Positions 53,631 to 62,552 of a DNA stretch of 64,000 bases are shown in pieces. The translations under genes and the position numbers were made by a program. Source of the stretch: Chthoniobacterales bacterium (GTDB taxonomy: Bacteria; Verrucomicrobiota; Verrucomicrobiia; Chthoniobacterales; UBA10450); assembly GCA_003244145.1 (NCBI GenBank), contig QHBM01000024.1, positions 22,483-86,482 of the forward strand. Reading direction: 5' to 3'. Numbering within the stretch: the stretch's first letter is position 1; each line of letters starts with the position of its first letter. Under the pieces are notes generated by a model. The model worked only from the letters and a program-made list of their open reading frames with translations. It did not search any database and was not told the origin of the DNA.

Positions 53631-54857
53631 CGAATCCGCCATCGCGTGCCCGGCGATCCAACCCGTAGTCCACGCCGCTTGGAAGTTAAATCCACCGGTG
53701 ATGCCGTCGAGATCGAGCAACTCGCCGGCAAAATAAAGGCGCGGGGTAATGCGGCTTTCCATGGTCTTAAAATTGATCTCGCGCAGGTTGACCCCGCCGC
53801 AAGTGACAAACTCATCCTTGTTCAGCGATTTGCCATTCACTTCGAGTTCGGTGCGAGCGAGGAGACTGGCCAGCGCATTGGCCTTCGCGCGAGCGAGCGC
53901 GGTCCAGCGCGTGTCGCGATCGATTCCCGCGCTGAGCGCAAGCTGTTCCCACAAACGAACGGGCAGGGGAGCGAGCGGCGAATTATGCACGAGCCGGTTT
54001 GGATTGGTTTCACGGAGCGCTTGCCATTGCGCGCGAATCTCTTCGTCGTGGAATTCGGGCACCCAGTTTATGCGCAGCCGGAAACGGTAATCCAATTGGT
54101 GCAACACCCGCGCGCCCCAGGCGGAGAGTCGCAAGATGACGGGGCCACTGACGCCGTTGTGCGTGATCAGGATCGGACCGCGTTCGCGCAGCGATGTGCC
54201 TTCCACCGAGACCTCGACGTGCTGAACCGAAATGCCCGGCAGCGACCGAAGCCATGGCGTCGAGACATGAAAAGAAAACAGAGACGGGACCGGCGGCGAG
54301 ATCGTGTGTCCCAGCGCCTGCGCCATTCGCGCGCCGCTCTCCGATCGCGCGCCACCTGTGGCCAGCAGCAACCGATCGCAGCTGATCGTTTCGTCTCCGC
54401 CCATCTTCAACTCGAAGCCGCCCGCCTCGTTCACGCGCGCGCTTTCAGTCGCTTTGCGCGCGAAGAGCCGAACGCCCGCGGCGCGCGCTTCATTCACCAA
54501 ACAATCGATGACGGTTTGCGACGAGTCCGTCACCGGAAAGATGCGGCCGTCCGATTCCGTCTTGAGTTTGACCCCGCGCGTTTCAAACCACGCGACCGTG
54601 TCTTCCGGCGAAAACCGATGGAGCGGCGAGATGAGCGCCCGTTCGCCGCGAGGATAGCTCTCGCTCAAGGCCCGCGGATCGGAACTAGCGTGAGTAACGT
54701 TGCAGCGCCCGCCTCCGGAAATCCGGACCTTGGTCAGGAACTCCGAACCGCGTTCGTAGATGGAAACTTCGTTCGCCGGATTGGCGCGCGCGCAGGCGAT
54801 CGCGGCGAAAAATCCCGCCGCGCCGCCGCCAATGATCGCGATTTTTTCCTTACTCAC
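53625..54857 (-). CDS. HI0933/BaiN-type flavoprotein
   Basis: A 410-residue FAD-dependent oxidoreductase. The dinucleotide motif IIGGGAAGFFAA is at 7-18, TKVRISGGGRCNVTH at about 43-57, and the closing motif LDGITGGFNFQAAWTTGW is diagnostic of the HI0933/YhiN family. The physiological substrate is not known for most members. It is divergent from DoxX with a repeat between. Confidence 0.92.
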   Translation of the reverse strand: MSKEKIAIIGGGAAGFFAAIACARANPANEVSIYERGSEFLTKVRISGGGRCNVTHASSDPRALSESYPRGERALISPLHRFSPEDTVAWFETRGVKLKTESDGRIFPVTDSSQTVIDCLVNEARAAGVRLFARKATESARVNEAGGFELKMGGDETISCDRLLLATGGARSESGARMAQALGHTISPPVPSLFSFHVSTPWLRSLPGISVQHVEVSVEGTSLRERGPILITHNGVSGPVILRLSAWGARVLHQLDYRFRLRINWVPEFHDEEIRAQWQALRETNPNRLVHNSPLAPLPVRLWEQLALSAGIDRDTRWTALARAKANALASLLARTELEVNGKSLNKDEFVTCGGVNLREINFKTMESRITPRLYFAGELLDLDGITGGFNFQAAWTTGWIAGHAMADSL

Positions 54858-54881
54858 GGAGATTCATTCTAACACGAGACA

Positions 54882-54946
54882 GCTGTAGCGACGGCGCTCT
54901 GTCGCTGTTCAACGCGTCTCACGCCGACAGAGCGGCGTCGCGGCAA
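54882..54946. repeat. Dispersed GCTGTAGC-type inverted repeat
   Basis: Left arm GCTGTAGCGACGGCGCTCTG, right arm CCGACAGAGCGGCGTCGC. It lies in the divergent promoter region between the flavoprotein and DoxX genes. Confidence 0.85.
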
Positions 54947-55024
54947 CCAAAGACGGCGGTCTGGAGACTGCCGCTCCTTGGTAAGAATCTTGACATCAGT
55001 GAGCGCGGATAACAGCCTCGCCTC

Positions 55025-55468
55025 ATGAACTCACTGAATCGTTTTGCCGACCCGATGTATTGCATCATGCGTTTTGTCGTCGGCCTCTTATTCGTGTGTC
55101 ACGGCGCCCAAAAGATGTTGGGAATGTTCGGCGGCCAGGGGGTTGCCCACGGTAAAATGATGCTGGCTGGCATCATTGAGCTTGGTGGGCTCCTCATCGC
55201 CATCGGCTTGCTCACGCGGCTCTTTGCCTTTCTCGGCAGCGGATTGACGGCGGTGGCTTATTTCACGGCGCACGCCAGCGGACAGATGATCAAGCACGTT
55301 CCGCCCAGCACATCGGAATGGTTTTTCCCGATGCTGAACAAAGGCGAACTCGCGGTCATCTACTGCTTTATTTTCCTGTTCATGATCTTTTACGGAGGAG
55401 GTCGGTGGAGCCTGGATGCCATGATCTGGCGAAAAGCCGCGCCGACGCCAGCAAGTTCGACCCTCTAA
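55025..55468 (+). CDS. DoxX family membrane protein
   Basis: A 147-residue, four-helix protein. IMRFVVGLLFVCHGAQKM and LAGIIELGGLLIAIGLLTR are the family's motifs. Members are linked to redox or thiosulphate metabolism but mostly uncharacterised. A dienelactone hydrolase gene follows 19 bases later in the same direction. Confidence 0.88.
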   Translation: MNSLNRFADPMYCIMRFVVGLLFVCHGAQKMLGMFGGQGVAHGKMMLAGIIELGGLLIAIGLLTRLFAFLGSGLTAVAYFTAHASGQMIKHVPPSTSEWFFPMLNKGELAVIYCFIFLFMIFYGGGRWSLDAMIWRKAAPTPASSTL

Positions 55469-55487
55469 TCGAGCCGAAATCAATCAG

Positions 55488-56273
55488 ATGAAAACGATAC
55501 GAGCCATCGCTGTCGCGGTTGCTTTCCTCACCCTGGCCCAGGCGGTTTCCGCGCAGGACTGGGCGAAAGCGCGCCTGGAAAAATCGTCGCGCCATGGTGA
55601 GTGGGTCGAGTTCAAATCGGGCGAGCGCACGATCAAAGCGTTCGTGGTTTATCCCGAACGGAAAGACAAAGCACCGGTAGTCGTGGTCATTCATGAAATC
55701 TTCGGGCTGACTGATTGGGTGCGCGGTGTGTGCGATCAACTGGCCGAGAACGGCGTCATCGCCATCGCGCCCGATCTCTTGAGCGGCCAGACCTACGCCG
55801 ATGTGGATGGCGCGCGGAAAGTCATCGCGGCCTTGCCGAATCCTCAGGTCGTAGCCGATCTCAATGCGACCTCTGATTACGGTTTAAAACTTCCCGCGGC
55901 GAATGGCACTCTGGCTGTCTGCGGATTCTGCTGGGGCGGGGGATGGACCTTCAACTACGCGAACCTGAATCCGAAGCTGAAAGCCGCTTACTCATTTTAT
56001 GGACCGGCCCCGGACAAGGCTGAGCGAGTCGCGGCCATCCCGTGCCCCGTCTACGGTTTCTACGGCGAGAACGACGCGCGGGTGGACGCAACGATTCCCA
56101 AGGGCGAACAACTAATGAAAGCCGCCGGCAAGAAATACGAGCCGGTCATTTACAAAGGCGCCGGCCACGGTTTCATGCGCGAAGGCGAATCCCCCGAGGG
56201 AACGCCCGAAAATAAGAAGGCGCGCGACGATGCCTGGGCGCGCTGGAAGACGCTCCTGAAGCAACTCCCGTAG
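55488..56273 (+). CDS. Dienelactone hydrolase family protein, exported
   Basis: A 261-residue alpha/beta hydrolase with a signal peptide (AIAVAVAFLTLAQAVSAQ). The catalytic triad is Cys148 (GFCWGGG), Asp196 (GENDAR) and His227 (GAGHGF), the Cys nucleophile being typical of dienelactone hydrolases. Export suggests action on an extracytoplasmic ester; the substrate is unknown. Confidence 0.88.
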   Translation: MKTIRAIAVAVAFLTLAQAVSAQDWAKARLEKSSRHGEWVEFKSGERTIKAFVVYPERKDKAPVVVVIHEIFGLTDWVRGVCDQLAENGVIAIAPDLLSGQTYADVDGARKVIAALPNPQVVADLNATSDYGLKLPAANGTLAVCGFCWGGGWTFNYANLNPKLKAAYSFYGPAPDKAERVAAIPCPVYGFYGENDARVDATIPKGEQLMKAAGKKYEPVIYKGAGHGFMREGESPEGTPENKKARDDAWARWKTLLKQLP

Positions 56274-56294
56274 CGCAATTCCGCGACAGAATTA

Positions 56295-56363
56295 GACAGG
56301 ATTAACGGGATTTACAGGATTGAAGAAGGGAACTCAGCTTCCCCCAATCCAGTTAATCCTGTC
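56295..56363. terminator. AGGATT-type inverted repeat between convergent genes
   Basis: GACAGGATTAACGGG... at 56295 pairs with ...GTTAATCCTGTC ending at 56363. Same family as 33271-33341 and again placed exactly between convergent genes, one base before the stop of the S46 peptidase gene. Confidence 0.6.
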
Positions 56364-56364
56364 C

Positions 56365-58470
56365 TTATTTCCCCAGCTCATCCGCGAGCGCGTTCGCGTC
56401 GTAAACTTTCCGCAGCGCTTCGGTGATCGCGGCGGAATCGACGCTGACGGCGCGCGCTTGTTTGTCGGCGAAAATGCAATCGAGCACGAGCGACTGAATG
56501 TTGCCGTCGAAAATAATGCCGACGAATTCATTCGCCTTGTTCACGACCGGGCTGCCGCTGTTGCCCCCAATGATGTCCGCGTCGGAAACGAAATCATATT
56601 TCGTTTCGAGATTGAGCGCGGATTTTTTCTCGATCCAGCGTTGCGGCAGGTCGAAGGGTGGCTGGTTGTTATGTTCGGTCGAGCGCTCGTAGAGGCCGGC
56701 GAAATTGGTCAGGGCCGGAATTTGTTTTCCATCCTGCTCGTAACCACGCACCACGCCGTAAGAGAGGCGAAGCGTGAAGGTCGCGTCGGGATAATTGCTC
56801 GTTCCCTCGATCGCGAAACGCGCTTTCGCGATGTCGCCATATGCCTGCTGTTTGTTTTCCTCCTGCGCTTCGAAAACTTTCCGGGCGGCGCGCGCGGGTC
56901 CATCGACGATCCGGGCCAGCTCGATCATCGGATCGTGCGCGGACGTAACGGTTCCAGCTCCCCCTTCGTAAAGTTGTTTGCGGAGCGCGGGATCTTTTAG
57001 CTTCGTCGTAGTCACGACTTCGTGGGCGCGGGCAGCCGGCGATTTTCCCGCGAGAACTTTTTGCACGAGCGGATCGTTGAAACCGAAACGCGAAGCCAGA
57101 TCGGTCAGTGAATCGGTCAGCGTCAATTGCTCGACGTCTTCATGGATCGGCTCGGTGGAAAAAAGATCGAGCTCGAGCGATTCGCGATTGCTGTCGCGAA
57201 ATTCCGGGAAGCGTTCCCCGTTTGGTTTCGGCCGCTCATCGCCCGCCCGGAGAATCCGTCGCGCATATTTGAACAGGTTGCTGTTAAAGCCGCGCGGCGC
57301 GCGGTAAGTGGCCGTCGCTCGGCCCCGAAAGGTTTCGTAATAATTGTAAACCGGGAGGATCCTCACCGTTTCCTCCTGCGCCTTCTTGATTCGATCGTAG
57401 GCCGCGATCGTGCCTTTCCACTTGGCGTCTTTCGCCATCGCGTCGCGCAGCTTTTGTTCGCGCGCTTTGAGCGAGCGATCGATCTCCGGATCGAGGAGCG
57501 CGGCCAGGTAGCCATCGTAACGCTTCCGGTTATTCTGGATGCCGAACAAATCTTCGCGGACGCGCCGCGCATTCTCCAGGCTGCGCTCGGCGAAGGCGGT
57601 CAGGAAAACTTCCCGCCGGTTAAACATGTTGAGCAGGAAGGGCGCTTCGGCATCGCGCATGTGCGCGAGTTCGTCCACGGTGAGCTGGCGATCGGTTTTG
57701 CCGGGATGACCGCTCACGAACGTCAGTTCGCCCTCCTTCGGTCCCTCCGCATTCCACTTCAGGAAATGCTCGATTTTGGCCGGCTGGCCGTTTTCGTAGG
57801 CGCGGAAGATGCAGATATCGAGATCGAACCGCGGATATTCGAAGTTATCCGGATCCCCGCCGTAAAAAGCGATCTGCTGCTCGGGAGCAAAGACCAGCCG
57901 CACGTCGTCGTAACGTTTGAAACGATAAAGGTGATACGCGCCGCCCTGGTAAAGCGTGATCACATCCGAGCGCAGTCCGGTTTTTTCTTTGCTCTCCTTT
58001 TCAATTTCCGCGATGACCTTTTGCCGCGCCGCCGCCGCCTGGTCCGCGCTTAGTCCCGGCTTGAGCGCCCCGGTCACCCGCGCCGTCACATCTTCAATCG
58101 ACATCAGGACATTCAGCTCGAGATCGGTCGCGCGCGGTTCTTCCGCCTGGGTCTTGGCGTAGAAACCGCCGTTGACGTAGTTGATCTTCTCGCTGCTGAG
58201 TTTTTGCAGCGTATCGAGACCGACGTGGTGATTGGTGATGACGAGCCCGTTCGCCGAAACGAACGAACCGCTTCCGCCCGAATTAAAACGGACGCTCGAT
58301 TTCTGGAGATGTTCGAGCCACTGCGGCGTCGGCTCGAACTGATATTTGTCCTTGAGCTGTTTGAGCGGCGGATTGTTGAAAAGCCACATTCCCTCGTCGG
58401 CCCGGGCGGCGGTGAGCCCGGCGGAAATAATAATGAGAGCGAAGAGCGACCGGAGAATCGGATGAGCCAT
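56365..58470 (-). CDS. S46 family dipeptidyl peptidase
   Basis: A 701-residue exported peptidase of the DPP7/DPP11 family, which releases dipeptides from the N-terminus of peptides in the periplasm. Signal peptide: ALIIISAGLTAARA. The start DEGMWLFNNPP is typical. Catalytic His in TNHHVG (about 79-84) and Ser in GGNSGSPVV (635-643) are present. Both DPP7 and DPP11 specificities are possible. Confidence 0.94.
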   Translation of the reverse strand: MAHPILRSLFALIIISAGLTAARADEGMWLFNNPPLKQLKDKYQFEPTPQWLEHLQKSSVRFNSGGSGSFVSANGLVITNHHVGLDTLQKLSSEKINYVNGGFYAKTQAEEPRATDLELNVLMSIEDVTARVTGALKPGLSADQAAAARQKVIAEIEKESKEKTGLRSDVITLYQGGAYHLYRFKRYDDVRLVFAPEQQIAFYGGDPDNFEYPRFDLDICIFRAYENGQPAKIEHFLKWNAEGPKEGELTFVSGHPGKTDRQLTVDELAHMRDAEAPFLLNMFNRREVFLTAFAERSLENARRVREDLFGIQNNRKRYDGYLAALLDPEIDRSLKAREQKLRDAMAKDAKWKGTIAAYDRIKKAQEETVRILPVYNYYETFRGRATATYRAPRGFNSNLFKYARRILRAGDERPKPNGERFPEFRDSNRESLELDLFSTEPIHEDVEQLTLTDSLTDLASRFGFNDPLVQKVLAGKSPAARAHEVVTTTKLKDPALRKQLYEGGAGTVTSAHDPMIELARIVDGPARAARKVFEAQEENKQQAYGDIAKARFAIEGTSNYPDATFTLRLSYGVVRGYEQDGKQIPALTNFAGLYERSTEHNNQPPFDLPQRWIEKKSALNLETKYDFVSDADIIGGNSGSPVVNKANEFVGIIFDGNIQSLVLDCIFADKQARAVSVDSAAITEALRKVYDANALADELGK

Positions 58471-58570
58471 AAGTCGTGCAGCTTAGAACGGAGCCGCGCG
58501 ACTGCCACCAAATTTCACCGCGCTTGTTTTGCGCAGCGCAGCTCTGCTAGCGAGCCGGGTGACGAAGCTC

Positions 58571-59095
58571 TTACAAGCCGGTCGGATGCCGGGCCTCAAA
58601 ACCGGACGGCCGCCGCTCGGTCGGTTGCCAGCGAGGGGCCCAACGGCGCGAGGGATTGTGCGGAGAAGTCGTATCGAGGCGAAGCCCGGCGATCACGGCA
58701 AAGGTGTGACCGTTCCGCGCATAAACAGTGATCCATTTTCCCGGGCCACGGCTGCCGTAGACGCGAAACTCCGTCGAGCTTAGCGGTACGGTCACGAGGC
58801 CAGCGCCGGCCAGCGCGTAGGAGACCGTGCCCGAACAATCGTACGCGTTATCATGAAACGACTTGTGGCCGCCGCCGTATCGATACGGTTTCGTGCGCAA
58901 TTGATTCGCGGCCCAGATGGCGCGCTTGACCGAAAGCGGCGCGTTCACCGGGGCGAGAGCCTCGCTCCCGCGCAACCGCGCTTCATTTCCAGGAGTGGTG
59001 GGGCCGGAAGATGGAAAGGCGGCGGCGAAGGCAGAGTGCGCCGCGAAGGCGAAGATCGCGCTGCAAAGCAGACTCTTGGAAATGGATAAGGTCAT
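58571..59095 (-). CDS. NlpC/P60-like exported peptidase
   Basis: A 174-residue protein from the ATG at 59095 with a signal peptide (SAIFAFAAHSAFAA). The catalytic Cys87 is in YDCSGTVSYAL and His130 in NGHTFAVIAG, the order of NlpC/P60 endopeptidases that cut peptidoglycan stem peptides. The last 30 residues are basic and not conserved. Confidence 0.82.
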   Translation of the reverse strand: MTLSISKSLLCSAIFAFAAHSAFAAAFPSSGPTTPGNEARLRGSEALAPVNAPLSVKRAIWAANQLRTKPYRYGGGHKSFHDNAYDCSGTVSYALAGAGLVTVPLSSTEFRVYGSRGPGKWITVYARNGHTFAVIAGLRLDTTSPHNPSRRWAPRWQPTERRPSGFEARHPTGL

Positions 59096-59201
59096 GGAGA
59101 TCGATTTGGGAGCGCTTCGTATGCCAGCGTTTCTCAAAAAATCAAGCCGCGAGACAAGCAGAATCTTCTCTGGCAACGTCAAGGATCGGCGAACGCGAGC
59201 A

Positions 59202-59831
59202 TTAATTTTTTTGCTGGAGCGCGGAGAGTTTTTCTTCCGCGCGATTCACCTCGGATTTCCGTCCGCTCCCCATGGCGAGCAGCTTTTTCTGACGCTGGAG
59301 ATTCAACATGGCCGCGTCCAATTCCGCCCGTTCCTTTTTTGCCGCGGCGGATTCTGCTTCCCGGGTTGCGATGAGCAACGCCGATTTCGTCGCCTCCGCT
59401 TCGCTCTCCGGAGTTTCTCCGGCCGCGATCCGCGTCTGTTGTGCGGCCAGCTCTTGTTTCGCGGCATCGAGTTTCGCCGCAGCCAGGTCCGCTTCCAATC
59501 TGACCACCTTTAAGGCCCGATTTTCCGCCTCCACTTTTGCGATGATGCCGCTTTTATACATCCGCTCTCCCGAGGCCGCGCTTTTCCGGGCCTTCTCCAG
59601 CGCGAGCTGGATTCGCTCCGGATCTGTTTCCTTTTGCCCCGGGGCGCCCGGCGAAGTGTTCACAATATTCCGGTTCGGAGTTTCCTGGATCAGGAGAGGC
59701 GGCTCGATCTCGAGCGGTTCTTCCGGGTTCTTCGGCAGGTCTTCCTGCGCGAGCAACGCCGGCGTTGTTGCCGCCAGCAACGCAACCAATGCGAAGGCGA
59801 GGAAACGCATCATCGAACTGGAGATTATCAT
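59202..59831 (-). CDS. Exported coiled-coil protein, function unknown
   Basis: A 209-residue protein with a signal peptide (FLAFALVALLAATTPALLAQ), a Pro/Glu-rich segment and then about 130 residues of Ala/Glu/Lys-rich helix (RLEADLAAAKLDAAKQ...). The helix resembles the hairpin region of TolC-like or HlyD-like proteins, but no other part is present. The start is the ATG at 59831 or 59813; the frame upstream lies in a repeat. Confidence 0.65.
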   Translation of the reverse strand: MIISSSMMRFLAFALVALLAATTPALLAQEDLPKNPEEPLEIEPPLLIQETPNRNIVNTSPGAPGQKETDPERIQLALEKARKSAASGERMYKSGIIAKVEAENRALKVVRLEADLAAAKLDAAKQELAAQQTRIAAGETPESEAEATKSALLIATREAESAAAKKERAELDAAMLNLQRQKKLLAMGSGRKSEVNRAEEKLSALQQKN

Positions 59832-59867
59832 GAAATCCCCGGTTGTGGCTACAACTGAAGCTGACCC

Positions 59868-59933
59868 GCTGTAGCAACGCCGCTCCGTCGGCGTTAAAAG
59901 CTTGGAACGGCGACAGAGCGCCGTCGCTACAGC
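59868..59933. repeat. Dispersed GCTGTAGC-type inverted repeat, most complete copy
   Basis: Ends GCTGTAGC (59868-59875) and GCTACAGC (59926-59933) are perfect complements; inner arms AACGCCGCTCCGTCGGCGTT and AACGGCGACAGAGCGCCGTC continue the pairing. It lies between divergent genes. Confidence 0.9.
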
Positions 59934-59979
59934 ACTAAACACGAGCGCAAAGCAGCCCTCAGTCGCGATTCATTCAACA

Positions 59980-61113
59980 ATGGCTTTTGACGATCGAGAC
60001 GAAATCGGCACTCCCGGCAAACCGCGGACTCCACCCACCCGTCAGCTTCACTGGTCGAATTTGTTGCGGGGGCCGTTCGACATCAAGTCGTTCGCGCTCA
60101 CCGGCCTGTTCGTGCTCGCGGTTTTTTACACGATGTACTTTATGCGGGCGATAATCCTGCCTCTCGTCCTCGCCTTGCTCCTGAGCTATCTGCTTACGCC
60201 GTTGGTGCGCGGGCTTGCGAAAGCGCGCATCCGTCCGCCAGCCGGCGCCGCCATCATTCTACTTACCTTGATCGGATTGGTGGTTTACGGGATTTCGCGT
60301 CTGGCGGAGCCGGCCGCGGGCTGGCTCGAAAAAGCGCCCTACAGTTTAAAAGAGCTGCAGCAAAAATTGCTCCCGCTGAAAAAGCCGATCGAAAAAGTGG
60401 CGCAGGCCACTGGCGAAATCGATAAGATCACTACCCCGGAGCCGGAGACAGCCAAACCCCAGGCCGTGGTGGTGAAACGCAACGTGCTGGCCGAGGCTTT
60501 CTTTACTCAGACGCCGGAATTCGTGGCCAGCGCGGTGGTCATGCTCATCCTGCTTTATTTTCTGCTCGCTTCCGACGGCGTCTTTCTCGCCAAGATCATC
60601 AAATTAAACTCGCGCCTGGAGGACAAGAAGCGCGCCCTCTCCATCATGCGCGAGATCGAGTCCCAGATTTCGCGTTATCTCCTCACCATCACCGCGATCA
60701 ATATCGGGCTCGGCCTGGCCGTCGGCACCACCGTCCATTTTCTCGGGCTGCGCAACCCCATCATGTGGGGCGTGCTGGTCGCGCTCTTGAACTTCGTCCC
60801 TTATCTCGGCGCGCTCACCGGCATCATTTGCATGACCCTCGGCGCGGTCTTGAGTTTCGACAGTCTCGGCTATGCGATGGTTTTTCCGGCGAGCTATCTG
60901 CTTCTCGCCACCCTGGAAGGTAACTTCATTACGCCAATGGTCCTGGGCCGATCGCTCACTCTCAACCCGGTCATCATTCTGATCGCGCTTACTTTTTGGG
61001 GTTGGATGTGGGGTATATCCGGGATGATCCTGGCCGTCCCTATCCTGGCCACCTTCAAGATATTTTGCGATCACATCGAACCGATGGCGCCCATCGGCGA
61101 GTTCATGAGTTGA
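59980..61113 (+). CDS. AI-2E family transporter (permease)
   Basis: A 377-residue membrane protein of the UPF0118/AI-2E group, with about seven helices. ILPLVLALLLSYLLTPLV near the start, and VPYLGALTG then LEGNFITPMVLGRSLTLNPV near the end, are the family motifs. Members export small molecules or act as Na+/H+ antiporters; function here is not decidable. ATG at 59980. Confidence 0.9.
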   Translation: MAFDDRDEIGTPGKPRTPPTRQLHWSNLLRGPFDIKSFALTGLFVLAVFYTMYFMRAIILPLVLALLLSYLLTPLVRGLAKARIRPPAGAAIILLTLIGLVVYGISRLAEPAAGWLEKAPYSLKELQQKLLPLKKPIEKVAQATGEIDKITTPEPETAKPQAVVVKRNVLAEAFFTQTPEFVASAVVMLILLYFLLASDGVFLAKIIKLNSRLEDKKRALSIMREIESQISRYLLTITAINIGLGLAVGTTVHFLGLRNPIMWGVLVALLNFVPYLGALTGIICMTLGAVLSFDSLGYAMVFPASYLLLATLEGNFITPMVLGRSLTLNPVIILIALTFWGWMWGISGMILAVPILATFKIFCDHIEPMAPIGEFMS

Positions 61114-61399
61114 AACGCTGAATGGCCCTGAGGTTAGAAAATCGGAGATCGGAAGTCAGTGCCAAAAGCGTTAGGCGTTAGCGCGTTGAATCCGACCTCC
61201 GAGCCGCAAAGGACGGATTCGCTGTGGCGAACCTCTGACGTCCCTCTTCTACTTTAGCCTTCCTCCTTTCCAATTGTGGGAGGGGCCTCAGCGCCGCGAC
61301 CCTTTGCATCCTCCCTCCCCGCTCTGACCTCCGACCTCTGACCCCGCCGCGCCGTAGCCTTGGCGAAGGCGGGTCCGACCTCCGACTTCCCTTCTACTT
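61114..61399. other. Repeat-rich spacer downstream of intI
   Basis: No gene is seen. The stretch contains low-complexity pieces such as repeated TCTACTTTAGCCTT units (about 61245-61265 and 61390-61415), repeated CCTCCGACCTC units and the repeat unit at 61275-61300 that also occurs inside intI. It lies between the AI-2E gene and the convergent end of intI. Confidence 0.6.
61275..61300. repeat. Dispersed 26-base repeat, intergenic copy
   Basis: Matches 61679-61704 at 25 of 26 positions. Core GGGAGGGGCCTCAGCGCCGC. The second copy lies inside the coding sequence of intI. Confidence 0.85.
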
Positions 61400-62437
61400 C
61401 TACTTTAGCCTTTCTACTTTGCTTCCCTCGTCCAGCGGACTCTTAACTCCCAGGCCCGGATTGTTGAGGACATGCGTGTAGATCATGGTCGTGCTCACAT
61501 CCTTGTGCCCTAACAGCTCCTGTACCGTCCTGATGTCGTAGCCATTCTCTAGCAGATGCGTCGCGAACGAATGCCGGAACGTGTGACAGCTCGCCGGCTT
61601 GGCGATTCCCGATGCTCTCACTGCCTTCTTCACCGCCTGCTGTAACCAACTCTCATCCAGATGATGCCGTTGTCGTAATGTGGGAGGGGCCTCAGTGCCG
61701 CGACTCCTCGGATCCACCGACAGCCGCGGCGATGGAAATAAATATTGCCAAACCCATTCCCGCTCGGCGTTTGGATACTTCCGCGCTAGCGCATGCGGGA
61801 GATGAACCGCGCCGCCGCCCCCCTCCAGGTCCTCCTCATGCAGCGCCTTCACCTTCACCAGATGTCGTTCCAGCGCCGCCGCCAGATTCACCGGCAACAT
61901 CGTTATTCGATCCTTCGCCCCTTTGCCGTCACGCACGGTGATGCGAGCATACCCGAAATCGACGTCCTTCACCCGCAGCCGCATACATTCTAAGAGTCGC
62001 AGACCGCTCCCGTAGAGCAGCCCAGCCATCAGCCGCGACGTGCCCTGCAACTGGGCCAGAACCTTGCGAACCTCGTCGCGGGTTAGCACCACCGGAAGCC
62101 GCTGCGGCTTCGTCGCGCGCTCCACCCCGTCGAGCCACCCGATCTCCTGCTTAAGCACCTGTTTGTAGAGGAACAACAAGGCGCTCAGCGCCTGGTTTTG
62201 CGTCGAGGCCGCCACTCGGCCGTTCCGTGCCAAGTCCGTCAGGAACTCAGTCACTTCCGGTTCGGCCAGCTCGCGCGGATGGCGCAGGCGGTGAAAGCGA
62301 ATAAATCGTTCAATCCATTCGCAATAAGTTTGCTCGGTGCGCAAACTGTAATGTTTCAAGCGCATCACGTCGCGCACCTGCTCCAGGAGCTTTTTTGGCT
62401 TGTCAGGACTGGGCAAAACCGACAATGCTTGCGGCAT
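61400..62437 (-). CDS. intI: Integron integrase (tyrosine recombinase)
   Basis: A 345-residue recombinase that inserts and excises gene cassettes at attI and attC. The catalytic set is Arg147 (GSGLRLLE), His285 and Arg288 (CHTFRHSF), His311 (LGHKDV) and Tyr320 (MIYTHV). The segment at 213-235 ([22 protein letters not shown]) is the extra domain found only in integron integrases and needed for attC binding. Residues 246-254 (RGTEAPPTL) are an insertion relative to typical IntI and come from a dispersed repeat. The end SKVERLK is encoded by a repeat tract. It is divergent from the cassette array, the standard layout. Confidence 0.95.
   Translation of the reverse strand: MPQALSVLPSPDKPKKLLEQVRDVMRLKHYSLRTEQTYCEWIERFIRFHRLRHPRELAEPEVTEFLTDLARNGRVAASTQNQALSALLFLYKQVLKQEIGWLDGVERATKPQRLPVVLTRDEVRKVLAQLQGTSRLMAGLLYGSGLRLLECMRLRVKDVDFGYARITVRDGKGAKDRITMLPVNLAAALERHLVKVKALHEEDLEGGGGAVHLPHALARKYPNAEREWVWQYLFPSPRLSVDPRSRGTEAPPTLRQRHHLDESWLQQAVKKAVRASGIAKPASCHTFRHSFATHLLENGYDIRTVQELLGHKDVSTTMIYTHVLNNPGLGVKSPLDEGSKVERLK
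61679..61704. repeat. Dispersed 26-base repeat inside intI
   Basis: Second copy of the repeat at 61275-61300 with one change. It keeps the reading frame and encodes RGTEAPPTL within the IntI-specific domain, between SVDPRS and [10 protein letters not shown]. Confidence 0.85.
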
Positions 62438-62539
62438 GAACTCGGCTTTTACCCGTTCGCCCTGCTCGACGCAAGGCTCAATTAGGCCGAATAATTCCGC
62501 GAAAAAAGGCGGAAAATTTCAGCCCACTTCTCGTTAGGC
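62438..62539 (+). other. attI-type site and leader of the integron
   Basis: The 102 bases between the intI start and the first cassette end with TCGTTAGGC (62531-62539), whose GTTAGGC is the recombination core. attI sites lie exactly here in known integrons. The segment should also hold the intI promoter and possibly the cassette promoter; no clear -35/-10 pair is claimed. Confidence 0.75.
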
Positions 62540-62552
62540 TAAAGGAGACCGC

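Noticed and set aside
59832..59979. Coding extensions of the genes at 59202 and 59980 through the spacer
   Set aside because: Both frames run through the palindromic repeat at 59868-59933; residues such as VATALCRR are translated repeat.
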